From: Sinohyriopsis cumingii
Taxonomy: Eukaryota; Mollusca; Bivalvia; Unionida; Unionidae
Length of the DNA stretch: 64,000 bases
Direction: 5' to 3'
NCBI GenBank assembly: GCA_028554795.2
Contig: CM068826.1
Span: 102,178,346 to 102,242,345 of the forward strand
Shown: positions 1-13,793 of the stretch, piece after piece
Position numbering within the stretch: the first letter of the stretch is position 1
Layout: each line of letters starts with the position of its first letter
Notes under the pieces: model-generated
What the model saw: the letters and a program-made list of their open reading frames with translations, nothing else
Databases searched by the model: none
What the model was told of the DNA's origin: nothing
Translations under genes and position numbers: made by a program

Positions 1-1276
1 CTTTTGAATTGTAAAGCGCATCTTTAAATATTTATTTTCAAGAAATGGTGGAGATTCATTATTTTAGTGTCGATAGGTAATTATTGCTGCATCAGTTTCC
101 TAAGCAGGAAATAGAAAATGAATGGCACCATGTTGGGACCGAACTCTTCTCATGCTTAAAACACGATCCTGGGGTCCTCCACTGTGCATTTTTCGTAATT
201 AGATGATTTATGCATCTCGCCATACAGTGAAATCAGAAACCTAAACAAAATATATTAATTGTCATGCAAATATGCGAATTTCCTCTAATCTTTGAACAAC
301 GATTCCATAAAGAACCAAAGTCACTCAATTTATAAGAGCTAAAGTATTTAACTAGATGAAAACTCTCAGTCATGCAAACTGAAATATTAAAGTGTTGTAG
401 TCTAAAGTATTTTAAATTTTTTTGATTTTTCTCTGCTTTTAAATCAAGACACTATCGCGGATGTTGATAAATTAATATGGGAGTGATGTATATACATCAC
501 AATACTCATTTCCCAATTTCCTTTAAACTATTCATATAAAGGATCACCCATTTATTATTGTGAAGAAAATAAGTCATTATTACAGCTTTGCTTTAAACAG
601 GACAGTTATATCGTATAAATATTCAGAGCGGTCGACTAAGTATTGACTGTAAGACGATCTATTTTGAACTTGCTTATTAAGTAGAAGTAATAAAGAAAAT
701 AATCAACCAAAAATATAAAATACGAGAGAAGAATGAACGGCAAAAGTAATGAAAAAACCCCCAGATTTTATATATAAGATCTATTATTATCAAGTAATCA
801 AGAACCAACGTATGGATTTTATATTGCTAGTTTGGAAGATTCAACATTTTGGAAGCATCTGTTCATTTGTTCTGCCCATAACAGTGAATTCGTCTCTTGA
901 AAGTCGATGAATGTTAAGGAAAACTTCACTTGTTTGCAAAAGCTAGCAAACTTTGTCTTGCGCCCCTTACGGAATTATTACTAACCCCGGAGAAGGACGG
1001 ATAATTAAAAGGTTAAATAGTCCGAGCCCCAAGTCAGCAAAGTCGATGGTCTAGGTGTATTAAGTATACAAATAATAAGGTGAAAGAATAACAATTTAAT
1101 AAACTATATCATGGCGTTCAATAATTACAGGAAAAATGTTCAAAGCAACTGCTTCCAATCAATACAAGACCTATCCAAATTGCCAGTTATTTCATCACGC
1201 GAAATTAGAGGTCAGAGTGTTTCCTTCCCGTGTCCCTTCAATGTTTCTCATCTGTAACTTCAGCCTTGTATTTCTT

Positions 1277-1383
1277 TGTCGGTACTTCCGGTACCCTTGT
1301 TTCCGTTCTCCAGTCCTCCTTGTCGGTAAGTACGGCCTCCTTGTCGATACTTCCGGTACCCTGGTTTCCATTCCCCGGTCCTG
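1277..1383. repeat. Two-copy imperfect tandem repeat, about 64-bp unit
   Basis: The core TTGTCG(G/A)TACTTCCGGTACCC recurs at 1,277 and 1,341, followed in each copy by a similar TTTCC(A/G)TTC(T/C)CC segment. It is GC-richer than its surroundings. Confidence 0.6.
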
Positions 1384-3908
1384 CGTCTTCGCACAACTGA
1401 GTAATTCCACGTGCTCTCCTAGTCTCCTTCTCTCTAATCTTCGGGTGGCGTCCTATCTCACCTGAAAAGCTGCATGTGGATTGGAAGGGAAGTACAATTT
1501 GGCCTCCTTGTTCAAACATAGGAGAATTAACACACTCTGACAGACCTTTCGTCAGCATAATGGTAATTAAATCATTAGGTCAACTTATACACACACCTCT
1601 AATTATTACATACACGCCTGTTCTATAATAAAGGCTACAACAACAACAACAATCACGACTTCTGATACATCCCTGCATATCCCAAAATCTCTTTATAGTA
1701 AACTATCAACATAAACAATATTCCTACGCATTTCCTACCTTACAAAATATAAAAGACACATACAAATATACAAATTCATAATTATACGTGCACAAAGCCA
1801 ACAAGACCTGACTCTGCATAATCCCAACTATATATTCAAATACAAACAAGTACAATTTCTAACACTACTCACTATTAAATTCAGTTCTGCACCACGATGC
1901 AACATCGTAGCGGATTACAAAATTAACTTCGATTTGATCCTAACAACTCCATACATTAATCTTGAATATTACTAATTTGCTATATGCTACATGTTGATAA
2001 TTCAGCTATACATAGAAGATTAAAATTCTACTAAATTAAATGCACATAATAACGTTTAAATCTTTAAATCGGGCGAAGATATTTTACCTTAGAAGCCTTT
2101 GTTCCAATTTCGTCCGAACTTCTTTCCCGTTCTTTTAATTAGAGCATACCTACGGCACTCGAATCGCAGTCTAGTGTCTCCAACTTCCCTTTGATCTACT
2201 CTTGACAATGTCCAGACATGCCCTGATCCGTTAATAATGAATGTAACAGAATAATGTCTGGCTGAAAGACAAACACACCCCAAACTTTGACTCTCTTTGT
2301 CTTGATTGGATACCGGTGGTTTCTTTGAAAACTGTCTCAGGTAGTATCACTCATGTGTTATAATGTCGGGTTTTTTCGGCCTATAGGTCTAAGACGACCC
2401 GTGACATCAATGCCGATTGCAAAACAAAATAGTTTCTCACTACCGTGGCAATGTTCTCTTTGTAGAAACCACGAACTGGACCGTAGCTTAATGGCTAAGG
2501 TAGTTTCTTTGTTTCAAAATCGGTCTGACGTCGTAATATTAATTACCAATTATATCAGAAGACATTTTTAAGCATGAGGCAGGTATTGATAGCAAGATTT
2601 CTCACACAACGTGACACACTTCTTACCGATATCTATCATTTAAACTGCCCATTAATCTTTTTTGCTACGTTAACAGGACTTTGTTAATAAAGTTTGTATA
2701 AGGGCATACATTTGGTTACAGATAGGATTGAATTCTCCAGGAATTTGCATAAAATACAATCGTTCTCTTTATAATTGTGTTTTTTTTTCAATAAAAGCCG
2801 AATAGGTACTACTTCGGTACTTTAAGTACTTCACATTGCAGTAAGATATTAGCAATTAATGTTATATTTCATGCTAGGTAAGTTCAAAAAGAAAAAGCTC
2901 ATGTTAGGAAATTCCTTCGACATATCACGTAGGTTGAAGATATATACTAGTGTTAGTAAGGTCATGAAATCTGAAGTCTGGTGGCGTGAGCTACATCGAC
3001 AGGCAAACCATTTTCGGAAACGTAATTCGTTATAAAACAAACCTCGTGACTCTGGAAAACAAGTATAGCTTTCCGTAACTTCGGAATGCAGGGTTGAGCC
3101 TATATGCTTATACAGCGCCTAAGAACTTGATCAAAAGTTCTACGCCACAGAACAACAGAATGCTGACTTCCTCTTGTATCTTATTACAGTTTAAAGACTT
3201 TATGTTGGGGTCTCAATATATTTGATTTTTTTTGGAAACATAGCTAGAAAGTATTTCATTCTCTCTCTTGACACAAGTATAGGTTTATTCTATCATATTA
3301 ATTATGTTATAATGTTTTATGGAATTGTCCCACTTGCTGTTAATTTATATGTATTTTAATCGTAGTACTGACATATTGTGAAAATGATTTCGCCGCCAAC
3401 TTCATGCTCGTTAATAATTAATTTAGAAAATAAAATAACTTTTACAGTTATAAAACACATTGTTTCGTTATATAAGATTCAGCATTTATTAACTTGCCCT
3501 TACGACAAAATTGTTTTGGTATTAGTTAAAATACTGAAAACTTTAAGTTTAATTTGACTATCTTTGGTTCATTCGATATGTTTAGGCCATAGTTTAAAAT
3601 GACAGCAATTTCAGGGTCGTATGAAGTTGTTAAGCTTTGGAAAAAGTTAAATTTATAAAACGAAACAAAGTATTTTATGAAAATTCTGGGTAAAATGTAT
3701 CGTAACACTACGATTTGTATGTGATATACAATGAAATGGATCATAATGTGTGTTGTTATTGATTTTTATAGACCCGATATATTGTCCATCCATCAGTCTT
3801 CTGTAAATTTCTATTCCGTACAATAGCTTGATTTGCCCATATTTATATAGCTAACAAATTTCGTGGATGGCTTTCACTTTGGGGAAGGATGGGCTCTGGG
3901 CTTAAATA

Positions 3909-3949
3909 TTATTATCTTCATTTAATCTGCACTTAAATGAAGATAATAA
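3909..3949. repeat. Perfect inverted repeat (17-bp arms, 7-nt loop)
   Basis: The left arm TTATTATCTTCATTTAA (3,909-3,925) is exactly reverse-complementary to 3,933-3,949. It could be a miniature-element relic or a simple palindrome; nothing else marks it. Confidence 0.8.
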
Positions 3950-5519
3950 CTATCGGCACTCGAACATTATTTCTTAGGCTTTTACTTGGGGTACAAAAGA
4001 AACACGTCAATTTGCGGGTCAAAAGGTCAAATACTAAAATAGTTATTATTCAAGAATGAAAAAATTTCGCATACTAATAGTAGTTCTGCATAACAGACCT
4101 GGATCAAACTATGCAGATGGCTTGTACGTGTGGTAAGGAAGAAGCTAGGCCGATAAATGAGCCCCACACCTATGATGATAATGTATGCCGGTTTAACTGC
4201 CAGTCAGTATCGCTATACGCGTTGGGCTAATTTATCAACTTAGGAAGAAACCTGCTGTTTGGGATGTGCAAAGATCAACATTAAAAGTCTCTGAATGATA
4301 TTCACCAAACTGTAGCTGATTTACACTGAGTAAAAAGAAAGTCTATTGGTATAATGGTAAAAGGTCAATGTCATTGACCCTGAAGAAAGCAAAATGTTGT
4401 TTCACTTAATAACTATAGATCTAGGAAAGTTAGTTAGTGAAAAAATGTATAACTTCACTGTCCGCTTCACAATAAATTATTTTAGTGGTACAAAATCAAG
4501 GCCACGATGCCACGTTTCATTTGTCGGCATTTACACTCGATCCCATGTATATTTACTTCCGGTTATGATGAACAAGTATGTTCCGGACTCGTGCACCTTT
4601 AGCATGTGAGGCACCTTTTTTGAAGTACAATTACGGAAATATTATTCAAAGAAGGAGAGAAACCATCTGAAAATAAAATCTTTTTTTTTTCTTCTAGTGT
4701 TGATAATGGCTTTCATAGACCTAAACTATTTTTTCCAACTGACTCTCACTAAGGCCGACCTTCAGTTCGCGATAGAAATATTATCATTTTCCACAGGCAC
4801 ATGACTCTCATTCAGCCACCAGCAGAACAGAATTTTGTCAGAGTATCACAGAATATCATCGATAAAAACCACCAGCATAACCGACCTCCGCATGAAAATA
4901 TATGTCGACAACGGATTGCCTAATCAATTCCACGTGTTGCAATGAAAATTAATAAATATAGTACAACGAACAAAAGTCTTGTTGAAAAATTTGCATGCTG
5001 GTGTCATCGTTTTGATATCGGTCCATGTATGGGCCACAGCTTGTGATATGCAGGTGCGGTATGAAGAGTGGTTTCTTCATTGTTAAGCCTAGTTTCTTCA
5101 GAGGGTTCCTGCTGACAATTTAACCACAAAAGGACCTCACTCAATTCTAAGTTGTCAAATATCGTTTAACTTTGTGTCCTTTCATTATCTCTTGCTGCAA
5201 GTTCAAACACTCAGAACTAATGTTTAGGTGCAGTAAGACCCAGCTGGGTACTTATTTGCCAGGTAAAGTGTCCCACAATAGCAGTGAGTGGGTGTGCGTC
5301 TGTGGTATGTGCAAAAGAGGACGATGTTGAAGTGGTTCCTGACAAGCATGATTATGTAGCTTCTGAAGGGAATGACACATGTATCCACAATGTCAGTGTA
5401 TATAATACAACTTGACCAGCAACTGCACCTGCATTACGTCAATCTGCATTGTTGAAGATATTTTTACGAAAAAATGAGTCTGTATTTAGATCCAAATATA
5501 CAACCAACCATATACCAAC

Positions 5520-5730
5520 CAGCACGGCGAAGCACTTATCAATCGTGTTGATGCTGCTTGTTACCGACATGACTTTGTATAAACGGTACCAAAATATATC
5601 AGAGAACGTCAGCGAGCCGACATGGATGTCCTCGGTGACTTGAATGCGACTAATCCAGCACGGAAAGAACGAATCTCACCTTGGGTCGTAAAAGGAGGCA
5701 TGAAAGCCAAGAATGCATTGGCTGCTGAAC
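5520..5730 (+). pseudogene. PLA2-like domain fragment (Polinton accessory gene)
   Basis: Two adjacent frames give HGEALINRVDAACYRHDFV and then ERQRADMDVLGDL...NPARKERISPWVV. The pattern NRVDxACxxHDxxY, followed by a second helix with (R)xxADxxML-like spacing, matches the phospholipase A2-like domain found in parvoviruses and many Polinton/adintovirus-like elements, where the HD pair forms the active site. A one-base shift and a stop near 5,573 separate the halves. It lies just upstream of the integrase in the same orientation. The family call rests on motif spacing only. Confidence 0.55.
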
Positions 5731-5899
5731 TAAGAGCTTCATGCAGACAAAAGTCCACTCATTAAAAGCAAATTAATACTAATACAAACAATAGACACAA
5801 ATAGCGGAACATTATCCAAAATATATTATAGTCCGCGTGGGTAAGTAGAACATGTAGCCAGTGTAGCAAAGGTCACGCATAGGATTTCACGATCATGGT

Positions 5900-6690
5900 T
5901 AGCCTACCAAGGGCTGTGGCAAATGCATTTACCGGTACCAAGAAAGACTTGTGCAGTACCTAATGAGGTACGTCAGGCTGATTTGTTGTTTTTGTTCCAT
6001 ATGATCTTGTCTGTGATAAACAGGGTCGTTCGCGCATATACAAATTCGCTTCACGATTGTCGATGTTGCCGGCAGATACAAGGAAGCTGAACCGTTGACA
6101 TCAAAATATTCTGTAAGTGTCACAGATGCACTCGGATGCATTTACGCACATGGAACGCTCACATGAGCTGTTAACCAGACACGGTGTGCAAATCGGTCGT
6201 GTTAATATAGATTGTGACCAAGCTATTGTAGAAAGATTTAATCGCACTCTTGCAGAACGGTTCGTCGGCCATGAATACCCGTAGGAATTACTCAGGAAAA
6301 CTCGGATAAAGGGAACTAGCCTAAAGTGCCCCTTCGGCCATGAATATGCGCAGGAATTAAACAGGAGACCTCGGATATAGCGTCAAGTGCCCCATCTCAG
6401 GTTTAGCTAACACATCTTCCATTTGTCAAAGCAGCATTAAATAAAGATTTCATAGCCAGCACTATTACAACAAGTCGGAGACAAGTTTGCTCGGTATCTG
6501 TATGCACCTGGAGATTTAGAAGGTGGACAATGTCGTGCTACTGACCAGATTTGGTCCGATTGATATTCCAAGAAAACCAACAAATTTCGGTTTGGGACCA
6601 TACTTGGTGGGCTAATTCCACTAAACCAAACATTTGTGCGAGAGGAATTGCAATTTATTTTCACAGCGAATACAGAAATGTCAGTTGCAA
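5900..6690 (+). pseudogene. Polinton/Maverick integrase relic
   Basis: Frameshifted pieces in order: VPNEVRQADLLFL near 5,955, FTIVDVAGRYKEAEPLTSK near 6,050 (the core containing the first catalytic Asp region), IVERFNRTLAERFVGHEYP near 6,225 (third catalytic Glu region), YLYAPGDLEGGQCRATDQIW near 6,500 and FVREELQ near 6,650 (C-terminal region). This is the DDE integrase of Mavericks, which inserts the element into host DNA. At least three frameshifts plus a 69-bp internal tandem duplication at 6,265-6,393 make it non-functional. Confidence 0.8.
6265..6393 (+). repeat. 69-bp tandem duplication inside the integrase relic
   Basis: TCGGCCATGAATA starts at 6,265 and again at 6,334. Both copies continue through CAGGAATTA, CTCGGATA and AAGTGCCCC. 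The unit is a multiple of three and repeats the GHEYxQEL part of the integrase. Confidence 0.8.
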
Positions 6691-6929
6691 GTTGTTCACG
6701 CGAATACAGAAATGTCTCCAGTGTATTATTGACGTGCTAGTGCGTTGCACTAACCAGTACCAATCGTAAGTTGGTTCACAACATCACGATGACCTAACGC
6801 GTAGGTGGTGAGTCCATCTTTTGGTATCCGTAGCTTGGTATCAAGTGGGGACAAACTCACTTTGGTGCATAGGTAAACACCAATGTGATGTTTTGACATT
6901 GTATCGTATTTGCGAGTAGGCAAAATCAC

Positions 6930-8960
6930 GTCGGTCGCGAGGACATGCCACAGTTCGTGTTTTAGATCGTGCTACACAATCACCCGTGGAATACCTTTGG
7001 CGCTTTTAATGTGTTTGCTGGAGCCAACCAACCAATCAAGTAAATTGTGGGCCGCAGCCGAGCGTACTGTTCGATTAGTTTGCTCGAGCATTCGTCTTTG
7101 AACTTGCCAACAACATTTGTGTTAGCGTGTTCTTTTGGATACTCGTTTGTATCAAATATTGTGACCAAACATGGCTGTGTGTTCTTCGCATACACATCAT
7201 TGGTGGTGATCTGTATCAGCAGCGAGTCAGTATCCGTGTGCAACATCTTGACCAGAACCTAGTAAAACAGTTTGATCTTGTCATAGTCAAACTGATACAT
7301 GAACATCTTCGTTAAGCCAGCAAGGTCGATCGAAAAAAGATTGGTTTTGTTAGCGTAAGTTTTGAGTTTTTAACTGTGACAAGTCCACGATCAAAGATTT
7401 TTCAGGATTCAAAGACAGGGTCAGTGAAAATCCTTCGAAATGTATCTTGTTCACTATTACAGACAAGATCGACTCGAATTCCGTTTGTGTAGATTCTGCA
7501 TAGTTTTCCCTAACCCGACATTGTTAATGAACTTGAACCAGTTCTCCTCCGTGTCATTCATGGCCTTAGTTCTCAGATCGGTGTTCATCTGGATAAACGG
7601 TGTCATCCAAGTGTATTGGATAAATTCAATCACAGCTGGTACAAATGGTGGTTTCGTACGTGCAGTGTATACCATGATTCATCAACGATCACACACTGAT
7701 ACTGGCCAACCGCGTACCAGATAACGACAACGTTTTTGGTGTCTGCGAATAATAGTTTTGCGCCTTATGTAAATGTACAATGTTTTCTAGATCATTTCCA
7801 AATTAGTATTCGTGGCCACTGTTAAATTTGTAATCGTGCACGTATTTGTGTAGGTCCACATGCGCAGGTTAGATTCGTAAAGGCTTTTGTTATCTAGATA
7901 CATAATATTACTGTTAGAGGGAACGTAACCATACCCTTCCACGTCTGGATTGTTGGCACGAGCATATCTGTGACTTGACATTGACATTACACCAAGAAAT
8001 AAAATCTCGATGAACAGATGCTGGTCAATGTCAGTGGGCAATTCACGCTCGTATTTGGTTTTGGACAAGGAAACTTCCCGAACAGATCAGAGAGCAACAA
8101 AACATCGGTGCGCAAATACAGATCATGATAGTTACCAAGGTTTTGCATTCGAAATGAGACGAAATTTTAGTTTTATGTTCGTAATCTTGTTTTGAAAAAC
8201 CTTCATGTGGCAACGATGAGTAAAATGCTTCGAAAGATGGCAGCTGCCATATCAGCAAATCTGTCCGAGTAACTCATGGATATTGCTTACCTTGATTTCT
8301 AATCGTGATGATTAAATAACTGAGCAAGATTCTTCGTCCATACGTAGAGCAATACGGATTCTGAATTTTGCATTTCACTCAACAACAAAAAATCTTTTAG
8401 TGCTTCTCCATGCTGCCAGTGTGTTGATAGTGTAAATGGATAAAAGCCTTTGTCGTAAGTAAGATCTGGATTAAGTGTTTCAGGTTTGTTCGGTGATGCA
8501 TCGAAATCATCAAAGTTGAGATTACTAAGTCTTCTTGGTATTTTAGAGGCAGTCTTGGTTATTACTAGCCGGATATAATGCCGATAAAATTGTCCATTCA
8601 TAATGTTGTCAAACTTCTTTACGTTTATCGCTGACCTTGCGGGACCCACTTTGGTGTTGCTATGTAGCTGGATCCACGAAACGATCGATACGGTGAGATA
8701 TGTACGTTGACTTTTGTACATTTTTGGAGAGTCCATCTCAATCCTATAATGGTGTATTTCTGCAAAGTTTCAAGAATAATTTGAATGCTTTTGTGAGTTT
8801 CATCGCTGTTTTTGCGATTCAGGATTACGCGGGCACCGCTGTGAAACAATGGCGTAGAAGTGTTAAATTCATCCTTGTCAAGTGACATAAGCAAACGCAT
8901 GCTACGGACATCTGCTTTAACGACAGAGTGCCAAAAACGTTATCGATTTCAGTTTATGAT
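6930..8960 (-). pseudogene. Protein-primed DNA polymerase B relic (Polinton 1)
   Basis: Minus-strand frameshifted fragments align in order with Polinton-type PolB. An N-terminal piece lies around 8,625-8,900 and an insert around 8,300-8,740. RYARANNPDVEGYG and IMYLDNKSLYES (DxxSLYP-type motif A, altered to DNKSLYE) lie around 7,880-7,980. PFIQMNTDLRTKAMND with KTMQNL lies around 7,460-7,680. HTDTDSLL (motif C, YxDTDS) with VVGKFKDE lies around 6,980-7,246. The known role is self-replication of the element by protein-primed synthesis. Many frameshifts make it a clear pseudogene, and it belongs to a different PolB lineage from the copy at 23-27 kb. Confidence 0.78.
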
Positions 8961-9215
8961 CCTGATAATATACAAAACTTAAAACATGATATTAACGAAC
9001 TACTTATTTAGAGACACCTTCCCCTTCCTACCGTGCCCCAGCTGAAACAGATTGCGCTGCGGCATTTAATATGGATAACAAATCGTTTGAGAAAGGCTAA
9101 CATACTTTAAATATTGAGACCCTTATTTCTACTGATTCCACCACCACTTCTTACCACTGCAACATAGGTATAACAACGAAACTATTTTCTTGAAAAGCAC
9201 AGCAATCACTTGTAT

Positions 9216-9389
9216 ATGAATTCAGATTTCGAAGAGAATAGCGGTGAATTAGAAAATCACGTGGTAATTATCCCACCCACATACAAACCAGATAAAGATG
9301 CTCGACAACTATTAACTTATGATTCCGTATTGGTTCTAGTTATTATTTCATTTACTTTTGTTTTGTCTATTTTGTATCTTTATGTGTAG
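9216..9389 (+). CDS. Small C-terminal-anchored membrane protein ORF (57 aa), hypothetical
   Basis: ATG to TAG, 57 codons: an acidic start (MNSDFEENSGELENH), a proline-containing middle, and a strongly hydrophobic C-terminal stretch (VLVLVIISFTFVLSILYLYV) running to the end. This is the layout of a tail-anchored membrane protein. It sits just outside the PolB relic of Polinton 1, and small transmembrane ORFs are common in Polintons, so it may belong to the element. Chance is possible in AT-rich DNA. Confidence 0.35.
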   Translation: MNSDFEENSGELENHVVIIPPTYKPDKDARQLLTYDSVLVLVIISFTFVLSILYLYV

Positions 9390-12300
9390 CCAAAATTGTT
9401 TGTCGATTTATTTTTACGTGTCTGATATTATTCACGATCAGATCCACAGGGCCGGCAAAGTCGATTATTTATTTGACCCCAATACCACACTTAAGAGAAG
9501 ATCGTGCGCCTGGACCTTGACGTAACACCAGCGTATGTGTTTTATAGTATTCGTAATGATATACGCAAGCGCTAATCAAATTAGGCGTCTATGTAGTCTT
9601 TCTTGTTTTATCTTGTTGTAAACAAACTAAGTTGTCAATCAGCCTTTGCCAAATAAAGTACGCCTATTTCAGGGTACTCATAGCAAAAGTCATTATTTTT
9701 CAGAATCACTAACCTCAATGACCCATCACTGAGTAGTGCGCCAACATAAATTTTTCAGACTGACGTACGTACCAAATATTGTCAAACATCATTGTAAATT
9801 TCATCAACACTATTGGGTTGTTTGTATTCGACAAAAGCCATTACTAATTTTCTCGTCTTCTTGCTTTGCTTCGTTTCTGCATCGTGGTATATTATTTTGT
9901 AAAACAAATACTGTCGGTTGGTGAGTTCGGACGCCATTTGTTTAATTGACTTGCTTTTGGATATGCTCATCATTAAAGCTGGAGAAACTCTCTCTAAAAT
10001 CATCAAACATTTCAATCACTTCAGATGGAGTGGGTAATTTATTCTTCTTTTATGACTTTACTTTTACCTACACAATATTCCGCAAATGAATTATTTTTGT
10101 TTTCTTCATAGGCCTGTCCTTGTTTATTTTGTTTAATTTCTAAGGTCTATCTAAAATGAATCAATTTATTATTGTGTATTGAATATATCTCAGAGAATGC
10201 ATATAACATATTTTGAGAAACTTTGATAAATCTGTATGCCATTTATATATTTACCAATGCAGCAATCCTTCAATATAACATATTTTCAGCTGTACATTTA
10301 ATTTCAGTACACATTCCATAATAATTTAGAGAAAATCAATACGTATGTATGTTTATCAATCAGAACTGCTGCTGCCATAGTAATTCATTGTGTGTTTATA
10401 AGCTGGACAGTAATAATGGATGTCTTATAGAACCACATACATAACAAGCACATTGGTGTGAATTATCGGGTTTTGTCCTTTTTGAGGCTCCATGGGCTAT
10501 GATATGCCTCATAGATTCTACCCCCGAAAAAAATGGTAATTATCCATGGGCTAGACACAGCATATTGTAAACCTAAGAATCCATGGTGTGGGTGGGTGTG
10601 TAGAGTCTGTGAGGTCACTAATAATCAAGTTTTAAAAATATAATTCTTGAGTTATTTGTATTTTCTGACATTGTGACAGCAAAATGAAATCGTGCCTTTA
10701 ATTATAATAAGTTAATTCTGGAAGATGATTAGAATGAATTAAGATCTTCAATGGATTCTTGCATAAAAATTACTGCTAGGTCTGAGAGAAGTTTTTGATG
10801 ACATCCTTGTCCCTGTCCGTGGCGAGATCAAAAACACGTAATATCCCTTGCTGTGTAACAGGAACAATGTGCATGCGATCGGTCATGTTTTTCAATTGAA
10901 AAATCAAAGATAACGACGTATAGTTTTACCAAGCCTAGCGTTTATAAGTTTGCAATTTTCGAGTATGTTCCATCACTAATATTAATGATGTATGTTGTAT
11001 AATTACTAAAGGAATAGTTCTTACGCAGGTATTTGCAAATTTACAACTAATCATAAATGTTTTACATATAGGCTATATTTATACAGAAAAAGTCAACTTT
11101 GTTGAATAAAAATTGACATATTTGGCACATCGCATGGCGATAATCTTTCATATGTATTGGTGCCGAATAGAGAAATCCCATTCGCACGGGTCATAATAGA
11201 CCTAACCACAGCCTATTCTCTCTCAGAACATATTGCTGTCGTAATGATGCTTGGGCCACTAGGTTATCTTTATCTGCGATATAGTGCACGAGAAGCTTGA
11301 CTGGTTTATATTATATTTCTTTGCACACATCAAAATCACTTTATTAAAGAGGATGGTGGCCCCCACACGTTACCAAACGATGCTATTCGCATAATATGAC
11401 GTCACATGCTATGCAATAACGAATCCGACCTTGCGTTTCATTATGGAAGACAATTCGCTGATAACGGTCCTAATTTGGGAATCCAACATCGTGTGTAAAA
11501 TTTGTCTCACAAAGAATTAGTGTCGTTATTCGCACAGCTGTGACGTTATTTACAGAACGGCTTCTTTGGGAACTTCCTAATGGCCTTCAATGATTAGCCA
11601 GTAGGTTCACATCAATGCAGTACATCATGGGAATACAAGAGGAGAATTCATACTTACATTTAGATGGTGGATGCTAGTAATCTGGACTCTCAAGAGCGTA
11701 GAAAGTGTGATGTAATTGTTCGCGAATGTCAGCAACAGAACTATCTTATTTATCACCAGCATGTTATGCGAAATCTTTAGATTCTGAGCCAAAGACACAT
11801 TAGACCTCCCACAACACAGCAATTCAATCTAAATTAAGTAGCGTCAAAATATTATCAATGAATACAGTTATCACTAGGTAACACTTCAACTGCTGCTGCA
11901 CTGTGAAGTGGTATAATCCTACCAAGCGTACATCAAGTGGAATATAAAATAACTCCATACTTTTGTATAAAAAGTTTTAACCACTGTGCTTTTCAAATTT
12001 CAGATAAGTTCCATTCGACAGGAGTCATTAATATTCTTTCCATGTCATTGGCCTGGCGATTTGCTGATCAGTATATAATGTTGATTGCAATAAATAGATA
12101 TCATCATTACAGTCTGAATAGACAATAACGCGTTTATTGAGTTTGAACTCTTGGATTAGAAGAAAGACACGTTGAAACGGAGAGTTTTTGAAAAGGACAC
12201 GACGTAAAATTTTCAGTTATTTAATTAAAATACAATTATTTGCAGAAAATGCATTATATGTTTTTGCATTTGCATATATGTTGTTAACAAAGTACAAACA

Positions 12301-13745
12301 TGAATATTATTGTCCTGGTATGTTTGAAATTACAAACACTGTATTATATATCTTTAAATTGTCGATAAAAAAGGAAATACAATTATTATATGAGTGGTTG
12401 CTAATAATTTTACTTAAATTTAAAAACCAAGTATTAGCTAATATGTATTATGTGGCAGTAGAATGTAAAAGAAGTAAAAAAAGCTATTAAAATGCAAAAC
12501 TTGTACAATATAGCAGATAAATGATAAAATTAAAATAACCCTGTTGAAACATAGCCCTAAACTAATTTTAACAGAATAATACTTACATCTACTGCTCTGA
12601 ATCTCTTCAATCACTGACTATCATAAAGTATTATGGAGAAATGCCTACGTGTAAAATGGGGCTATATTATGTTGTCCAAAACACACCCACTCCTTGATGT
12701 TTAAATTATTCGTCATGTTTATTAATACTCATGGACTTTTCCAACAACATGTACAAATTAAAATACAACGAACATGGCTGCAGCTTTTGAGCGAGCTACT
12801 GTATTGTCAGTTTTTGAAGAAAATACAATTCAACAGAACAAAATCAGCCTATTGTTCTTTTCTATGATGATTATACATTGATATTTATAAAATCTGTAAC
12901 CTACATCATCTTCAAATTCTCAAAAGTCATTGAAGAAGGCCGTTGTTATTGTTTATATATTTTATGTAATATAACATTTAAAGTTTTCCCTAGAAAAGCG
13001 ATGGGGACATGAAAAGACCTACATATGCTTCGAAAATACATTTCTATGCAAAGGCTAAACAGGAGAATTAGTTGGTAACCAAGTCTGCATATGTATATAG
13101 CACAAAATTACTTTATAACATTCTCTAGAATACAAACGTTTGGGGATTAAATTCACTTGTTTATATATTTGGGATTGCAGAACATATTTGAAAAGACATT
13201 GTATAAAATATGTATACCATATAAGCACATATGCTGTTACGATGTTCAAGTATGTTAATATTCAACTATTGTCCAGTTTGAATTAAAAGATGCATTGCTT
13301 TCAATCTTTAGCAGCCCTTTCACCTTTATTAGTGATGTATTCAAACTGTGTGGTCAATCTAATCATTTGATTTCTTTGAGACTTTTGTACATATTTCAGG
13401 ACGTTAGATGGATTCATTAAAAATGTCATATGAGTTTCTTCATTTGATGTCCATCTCAGTATTTTCTAAATGAATCATTTCCCAAACGTCTTTGAAGACG
13501 ATAATGTCCAGCATGTATCATTGATTTAATTTAATGTCACACCACGTCTTATACATACAATGGTACTTAGTTTATGCCGATTTGCACCATGTTAGTTCCA
13601 ATAAATGTTCTGCATATTAAAATTCAACCTAACCCGAATAGCATATGCTGTACAAAACCACTTAGAAAATAGCTAAAACCAGCTCGCTATAGGCTACCAT
13701 GGAACAATCCAATAAAGAAGTATACGATACCATTATAAAAGAGTA

Positions 13746-13793
<48 letters not shown>

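Larger units (their letters stand above)
1..5219. other. Non-coding stretch without recognisable gene
   Basis: AT-rich sequence with only short, unrelated ORFs. I see an imperfect tandem repeat at 1,277-1,383, a perfect 17-bp hairpin at 3,909-3,949 and a possible tRNA-like A-box segment near 2,479. No exon of the RPTP or of another gene could be recognised. Confidence 0.5.
5220..9389. mobile_element. Decayed Polinton/Maverick element 1
   Basis: This stretch holds, in order, a PLA2-like domain (+), a retroviral-type integrase (+), a protein-primed PolB (-) and a small membrane-protein ORF (+). The combination of rve integrase and family B polymerase is diagnostic of Polintons/Mavericks and adintovirus-like relatives. 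All large genes are broken by frameshifts and stops. I could not identify terminal inverted repeats or a target duplication, so the borders given are only those of recognisable coding homology. Confidence 0.75.

Noticed and set aside
2479-2540. tRNA-like A box (TAGCTTAATGGCTAAGG) as a tRNA gene or SINE
   Set aside because: No B box or cloverleaf follows; at most a decayed SINE head.
4700-5110. Possible Polinton capsid-protein relic upstream of the PLA2-like domain
   Set aside because: Fragments such as MAFIDLNYFFQL looked suggestive, but no ordered set of capsid motifs could be followed.
12188-12490. 100-codon ORF as a membrane protein gene
   Set aside because: Hydrophobic and Lys-rich composition expected from AT-rich DNA; no motif, promoter or splice context.
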